Origin: Marvania coccoides
Taxonomy: Eukaryota > Chlorophyta > Trebouxiophyceae > Chlorellales > Chlorellaceae
Direction of reading: 5' to 3'
Assembly (NCBI GenBank): GCA_963854735.1
Contig: OY978104.1
Span: 620,001 to 684,000 of the forward strand
DNA: 64,000 bases
This document shows, in pieces, positions 58,839-64,000 of the stretch. A program made the position numbers and the translations under genes. The notes beneath the pieces are model-generated. The model saw nothing but the letters and a program-made list of their open reading frames with translations. It searched no databases and was not told where the DNA came from. The number at the start of each line of letters is the position of its first letter. Position 1 is the first letter of the stretch.

Positions 58839-61510
58839 ATGCGGTCAGTTTTTGGCGGCGACCGCCACCTACCGCTCTTCTCCGGCTCCCATGTCGCTGT
58901 GGGCCACCACTCCAACGGCGTCAAAGGCCATCCCAGCACCCCTCGGCACCGCGGCAAGCACTCTTCCCTCTCGCGCACGCTGTTTTCCCCGATGAACTTC
59001 CTCATCGCTGCCTTTTTGCTCACCGCCTACACACTGGTCCTCTCCCATCGCAGCTCCCCTGAGGCGCTGGAGGACCTGCTGACGCAAAACGGACGCGCGG
59101 CGTTCGGGCTGGACCCACCCGCGACCCGCGGCCCGGCCTCTGTACTCGTCATTTACGACTATCAAGGCTTGGATCCAGAAGACGCTGACAACCTGAGATT
59201 CTTTCTAGCTGTGGGTGTGTCCCCAGACGACGGCAACCATTACGTCGTCGTGTCGCGGGAGCAGCCCACCCCCACCGACCCAGAGGCGCAGTTGGAAGGC
59301 GACGAAGCGGACGAAGAGGACCTTTTGTTCGACCCAACTCACGTACCCCTGCCCCCCTTTGAAAACTTGCCGCCCAACGTGCAGTCGGTGACGCGGCCCA
59401 ACGAGCCGTGTCTTTCCGCGTGGAGCACCCTCGGATGGGCGCTCACCACCGGTGTGGTGTCCCCTGCGGCGTACGAGCACTTCATTTTAGTGGACTCATC
59501 GGTGAGAGGACCGTTCCTCCCAGCGCACTGGCCTCCGCTGGTGCACTGGTCTGCAGGGCTGCTGGCAAGGTTGCAAGGTTCGGTGCACATGGTGGGTGCC
59601 ACCATTGTGACCGATCCAGCGCTGCCTGGGCCCAGTGTGCCACGGCCGGCGCAGCCACGGCCGCAGCCGCGCATTCGCTCCGGCATCGTGGCGTTCGACG
59701 GCGAGGCGCTGCGCGCTGTGCAGTCAGACCCGGAGGTGACGCGGTGCAGGATAGACCCTGCCGATTCGACTTGGTTTGCTGAGAGCGGGGCATCAGCAGC
59801 GGTGCTGCATGGCGGACTGAATTTAGACTGCCTCATGCTTCGCTACCAGAACAAGGACTGGCTGGACAGGTCGAGCTGGGGGTGGAAAGAAACGTGAGTT
59901 GACGATTGATTCATGAATTTTAGATCTGCTGACTGTTTTTGATCACGTGATTTTTCTTTAAGTTTTCTTTAAATTCTCAACTATGTTTCCTTCATCTCCA
60001 ATGCAGCAACTCCGAGGTGGACAGCGGGCCATTCCAGGTCATGTTCGTCCCGCTGCGTAGCAAATCGCTGGCCACCAGCCGCGCAGCCATGGCAGCTCAC
60101 CAGTACTCCCTGTGGGCGGTGAAAACTTTGAAGAATGGCGGCGGGGAAGGCGAGAACTCGCCCGTGAAAAAGGCGGCCCCCGTGAAGAAAGCCACCGCCA
60201 CCGACGTGGCCAAGGCCAAGATGCAGCTGGACGCGGCAGCGGCGCAGGCGGCGGCGATGGCGTTGCGTCAGCAGCGAGAGGAGAAGGAAAGCGCTGCGGC
60301 GAAAGAGGAGGAGGCGGCGGAAGAGGCTGTGGGGGTCACTGATGCTGCCAGTTTGGAGGCTGCCAAAGAGATCAGGGAGGAAACTACGGCAAGGGCAGCA
60401 GCCGGCGGCAACGGTGTCGGCTCGCTGGGAGACGTCGTTGTGCGCCAGGAGAGGGACGACGAGGGTGATGTGGAAGTGGAATTGGACGAAGAAGGCATTG
60501 GCACGCGTGAAGCCACGCCAGATGAGCGAAACGGCGCATCGGTGAGGCTGCGGCGGGGCGGCTCTGCTGACATCCATGATGCTGCCGCTGGGCTGCGCCG
60601 ACGCGCTGCGGAGCGCGAAGGCGCGCTGGCTGACTCACTGGAGGAAGAACAGCAGTTGGAGAGGGAAGAGAGGGAGGCATTCCGCCTCAGCAGGTTAAAC
60701 GACCGCAGTGATTCCAACAGTGCTGCTGCTGGTGGGGCCGCTGAGGACGAGAACGACGGCAACGAGGAAATTTTAAACGAGGAGGAGGAGGAGGCTGCGG
60801 CAGAGGAGGAGGCTGATAAGTTTCTGGAGGACTTCCATTCTGTTGCAGAGCGGTTGGATGTCGAGGCAGATCAGTTGGCTGCCAGCCAGGAGGAGGAGGA
60901 TCGCAAGCAGCGGCTGACGGAGACTGACAGTCAGATTCATGCGGGGGCGCACACCGACGAGGCTGATTCGGAGTTCCGTGCTGGGCGTGCAGCGACAAAT
61001 CGAGGCAACGACGAAGAAAGAGTGGTCGACGCTCTGGCGGCTGCAGGAGTGGACGGCGGGGAGGAAGCAGAAAATCAGCGAATTACCGCTGGCGCTGGCT
61101 CTATCACCACCGCAGCAGGCGGAGGAGGAGGACGGGCGGCGGTGTTTAGAGACGACGCCCAGCGCAGCAGAGGAGCGGTGGCAGCGGAGTTAGCCGATGG
61201 CCTTGAGGAGGATGAAGACGAAAACGAGGAGGACGAAGAGGAGGCTGTGGACGACTTTAAGCCGAGAGACGGCGACGACGTTCGGCGGCAAACTGTGATA
61301 AAGCCGTTTGGAGACGACGATTTGGGACAAGATAGAGAGGAGGAGGAAGAGGAGATGGATGGAAATGAGGCTGACGAAGAAGAAGAGGAGGAGGAGGAGG
61401 AGCTTGACACTGTTCGGTTTGCTCAACGAAGCCAAGATGTCTTCAGGAGTAGGAGACGGGCTGGAGTCGGTGTGGGGGGTAGATTGAGACGGTCTTCTGT
61501 CACGCGATGA
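58839..61510 (+). CDS. Type II membrane protein, glycosyltransferase-like, with acidic tail
   Basis: Two exons (58839-59893, 60007-61510) give about 852 residues. A membrane segment (MNFLIAAFLLTAYTLVLS, ~residues 48-65) anchors a lumenal part. That part has VLVIYDYQGLDPEDADNLRFFL, YEHFILVDSSVRGPFLPAHWPP and IRSGIVAFDGEALRAVQSDP. The FxxVxSxxRGPFLP element occurs in algal and bacterial proteins thought to be glycosyltransferases, but I am not certain of the family. From residue ~380 on, the protein is almost wholly Glu/Asp/Ala-rich and repetitive (EEEEAAAEEEADKFLEDF, DEEEEEEEEELDTVRF), probably disordered or coiled. An alternative is a Golgi matrix-like protein. Confidence 0.65.
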
Positions 61511-61918
61511 TGATGATGAATGCAGGAGGATAGCGTAAGCACACGATTTTTGTGAAAAAAATGGCTTGGAAAAGGCAGCATTTGATTAATACAACACTTC
61601 AACGTTCTGATTATTATATTATTATGATGTAGCCGATTTTTCTTTCATGCGACATGTCTGTTTTCCTGCTCCCATGCTGTGTCACTTCTTCTTCTCCTGA
61701 CACTTTACGAGCTAAAGCTGATTTTTTTATTCATTGTTTTTTCCAACTCATCATGATACAAATTGTACGTACGCTCGCTTCATGCTGGCGTTCTCTTCAT
61801 TAAATCCTGCTTTCATTGTTAAAAACTCACTACAATAATTAAAAGAAATTTTCACACAACGAACAAACAAATAAAAAAACTAGTCTCAACCATAATTATG
61901 TGCAGTCGTTAGTACTAT
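61511..61918. other. Convergent 3' spacer, 0.4 kb
   Basis: AT-rich 3' ends of the acidic-tailed protein gene and the IGPS gene. No other feature seen. Confidence 0.45.
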
Positions 61919-63263
61919 CTATTTCAGCTCCAGCAGCGCTTTCACGCCCGCCTCTGGATCCCCCTGCTTCACCAGGCTCTCACCCACCAAAATGGCGCCG
62001 CACCCAGCAGCCTGCACCCTTGCCACGTCTACAGGAGTGAAAATTCCACTCTCGCCTGCCATCAAAATCCCTTGGTCCTTCACTTGCTGCCCCGCTGGCG
62101 ACGCCATGATCTCCTCGGTGACCGCCAGGTCCACCTTGAAGGTCTGCAGGTCGCGGTTGTTGATGCCCAGCATGCAGCCCTCAAGAGTTGGCAGAGCCAG
62201 CATGCGATTCAGCTCAGCCACAGTGTGCACCTACAAACGAAAACAATCCCGATTTAGTGAATGGATGAATATATATTGGGTGTTGAATTGTTGATATGAA
62301 AGGAAAAGAGGGGGTGACAACGTAGGAATTTCAGAAATTACTGAAGTCAAATTTGCTTAACGTGTTTTAATTTAATGAGAGAAAAATGTGCGGGATTACC
62401 TCGATGAGACACTGCAGGCCCAGGCGGCGCGCCACTGTGATGAGATAGGCCATGTCCGAGTTGGGCAGCACCGCAGCAATCAACAGAATGGCGTCAGCAC
62501 CGCTCGCCCTCGCCTTGTAAACCTGATATGCCTCCACGATGAACTCCTTGCACAGCAGCGGGCATTCCACGCCTGCAGCTCGAATGAGCTGCAGGTTTTG
62601 GAAGCCGCCCTGGAAGAATTTGGAGTCGGTGAGCACGGAGAGGCAGGCGGCACCGCCCGCTTCGTACGCCTTGGCAATTATAACGGGATCAAAGTTGGGT
62701 TGGATGACGCCCTTGCTGGGGGAGGCTTTCTTCACCTCGGCAATCAGCCCAGGCTTGCCCACCCGTGCGCCAGCGGCGCGAATGGCGCCGATGAAATCGC
62801 GAGTGGGGCCGGCGGCCTTGACCTGCGACATCAGCATTGGGAGCCCCACGCGGTTGCGCATTTGCTCGATTTCCACCGCTTTGTGCCACACGATTTCTTC
62901 CAGGATGTTGCGAGGCTTGTTGTCCTCGGTGGAGGGGACCTTGAAGTCCACCGGCCCGCAGGCTTGGTTCTCTATGCCGTGGGGAGGGCGGCGACGGATG
63001 GTAACCTCCTGCACAGTGAAGGTGGGTTATAATGGAATTATTGACGGGTTAATGCAAGGTGGTTTGATAAATTTATGGGAAATAAGAAGCAAACCGAACA
63101 TTTTCGGAGAGAAAAGGTGGAGTTGTTATGTTTATCTCACCTCTGTGGCGTCAGGGGCCGCAGTACACGTCACTGCACACATTCCACTGGCCCGAACTGG
63201 ACGGGCAGCCCGCTGCGCCACGAAAGGCACGGTTTTGCTGGAGAATGTAGTTGTCAAGCGCAT
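61919..63263 (-). CDS. IGPS: Indole-3-glycerol-phosphate synthase, plastid tryptophan pathway
   Basis: IGPS closes the indole ring of CdRP in tryptophan synthesis. Three exons (63263-63141, 63008-62400, 62230-61919) give about 347 residues. The first ~40 residues ([20 protein letters not shown]...) are a typical chloroplast transit peptide. The barrel has [33 protein letters not shown] (catalytic Lys), [77 protein letters not shown] and [14 protein letters not shown]. All catalytic residues seem intact. The protein is a stand-alone IGPS as in plants and bacteria, not the fungal multifunctional fusion. Confidence 0.95.
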
Positions 63264-63580
63264 TTTGTGGTAACAGCGCTGGCTGGGGCAGTGCACACGC
63301 GCTTAATGCTTTGCAAAAAATAGAAAGTTAATATAAATATAAAACGGAACAGAATTTTTGTCGATATTTTCCTTTCGTCAATTTTTAGTGTGTCTCTTAT
63401 TTGAGCTCTCGCTTCCTTTTTCGGTGATTATAAAATTTTATATCAGTAGGCTACATCAAGTATAGAATACGGGCACATTCTGCACGCCTTACCTACCTCT
63501 GGCTGCCTGATCATCGAAACTTCTTTTTTGATCGCAACACACACCCTCTTGCCCTGTTCTTGGCATCCCATCGATCCACC
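63264..63580. promoter_or_regulatory. Divergent spacer IGPS / ubiquitin-like gene
   Basis: 317 bases, AT-rich; both promoters are expected here. The plus-strand start has a strong CCACCATGG context at its right end. Confidence 0.45.
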
Positions 63581-64000
63581 ATGGCGGAGGAACGCGCTAT
63601 TCGTCTGTCGATGCGCACGCTGGAGCATGGAACCCACTCCCTCCAGCTTGCCCCGACGGTGAGTCCAACATTGATACTCAACCCATTAAAAGCAACTCTT
63701 ACTCACATTATTGTTTGCTCCCATTTCTTCAGGCCACGGTGCTCACCCTCAAGAGGCGCATGGCTGAGCTCATTAACGTCCCTCCCTCTCGCCAAAGGAT
63801 ATTGCACCGGGGCCGTGAGCTCCTCAACGACGCCGCGCTCCTGTCCTCCTTTAGCCTGCCTGACCAGGCCATGCTGCACCTCGCCACCCGCCCGCCCCCG
63901 CAGCCCGCTCAGCCGCGGCGGCAGGGGCAGGGCGGCGGCGGCGCCGCCGCGGCTGCTGCACAGCAAGGCCAGCCGCAGGGCTTCCCCATAGGTCCAGGAG
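63581..64000 (+). CDS. Ubiquitin-like-domain protein (BAG6/ubiquilin type), cut by window end
   Basis: Two exons visible: 63581-63658 and from 63733 to the window end. The N-terminus is a ubiquitin-like fold: IRLSMRTLEHGTHSLQLAPTATVLTLKRRMAELINVPPSRQRILHRGRELLNDAALLSSFSLPDQAMLHLATRP. A Pro/Gln/Gly/Ala-rich linker follows. An N-terminal UBL with such a linker is seen in BAG6/Scythe and ubiquilin-like proteins that shuttle clients to the proteasome. The missing C-terminus would decide between them. The ATG at 63581 has a perfect CCACCATGG context and is preferred to the in-frame ATG at 63560. Confidence 0.8.

Overview
The window is nuclear DNA of a photosynthetic eukaryote, most likely an alga with a primary-type plastid. 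Genes are split by spliceosomal introns. Exons are GC-rich, while introns and intergenic DNA are AT-rich. PGR5 (cyclic electron flow), ClpS, indole-3-glycerol-phosphate synthase and a triosephosphate isomerase all carry N-terminal presequences that look like simple transit peptides with no preceding signal peptide. Ordinary nuclear genes (ORC4, RAD54, RecQ, eL22, Pumilio, ESCRT-II Vps22) lie between them. Several genes have AATAAA close behind the stop. I cannot name the species; a green alga or another Archaeplastida member is the best guess.

Layout: 0.9-2.1 kb protein-L-isoaspartate methyltransferase (+); 2.5-3.2 PGR5 (+); 3.6-4.3 C1D/Rrp47-like (-); 4.6-10.05 paladin-type phosphatase (+); 10.8-11.8 membrane-anchored methyltransferase-like protein (+); 12.76-13.23 a 5'-truncated LINE; 13.7-17.7 pappalysin-like ectoprotein with an altered catalytic motif (+); 18.9-19.6 ClpS (-); 20.3-21.9 EBP1/PA2G4 (-), divergent from YOS1/IER3IP1 (22.1-22.6, +); 23.0-24.4 TPI (-); 24.8-27.3 ORC4 (-); 27.75-28.17 unknown small ORF (+); 28.4-31.95 an unrecognised secreted-protein gene (-) whose introns and 3' end carry a SINE-like unit, a perfect 661-bp inverted repeat of LINE reverse-transcriptase sequence and a second LINE copy; 32.4-34.7 PhoD-like phosphatase (-); 35.6-38.35 RecQ helicase (+); 38.6-39.96 putative plastid protein (-); 40.35-41.86 TBC RabGAP (+); 42.1-46.6 RAD54 (-); 47.0-48.2 TLC-domain membrane protein (-); 48.5-50.7 UNC-45-like TPR protein (+); 50.85-51.7 VPS22/SNF8 (-); 52.06-53.09 Hsp20-like protein (+); 53.2-56.4 Pumilio (+); 57.7-58.1 eL22 (-); 58.8-61.5 type II membrane protein with a long acidic tail (+); 61.9-63.26 IGPS (-); 63.58-end ubiquitin-like protein (+, cut by the window end).

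There are no operons. Genes alternate in divergent and convergent pairs with short spacers. The exon models below were built by hand from splice sites, reading phase and family conservation. In the confident models every junction keeps frame.

The most unusual genome-wide signal is the frequency of GC-AG introns. Seven introns seem to need a GC donor to keep frame and conserved sequence, and two more are probable, out of roughly 68 modelled. Other notable points are a pappalysin-like protein whose HExxH motif reads HQxxH, two LINE copies with clean 13-bp target-site duplications and a (CTG)n tract of different length, and a perfect inverted duplication of a decayed LINE inside an intron.
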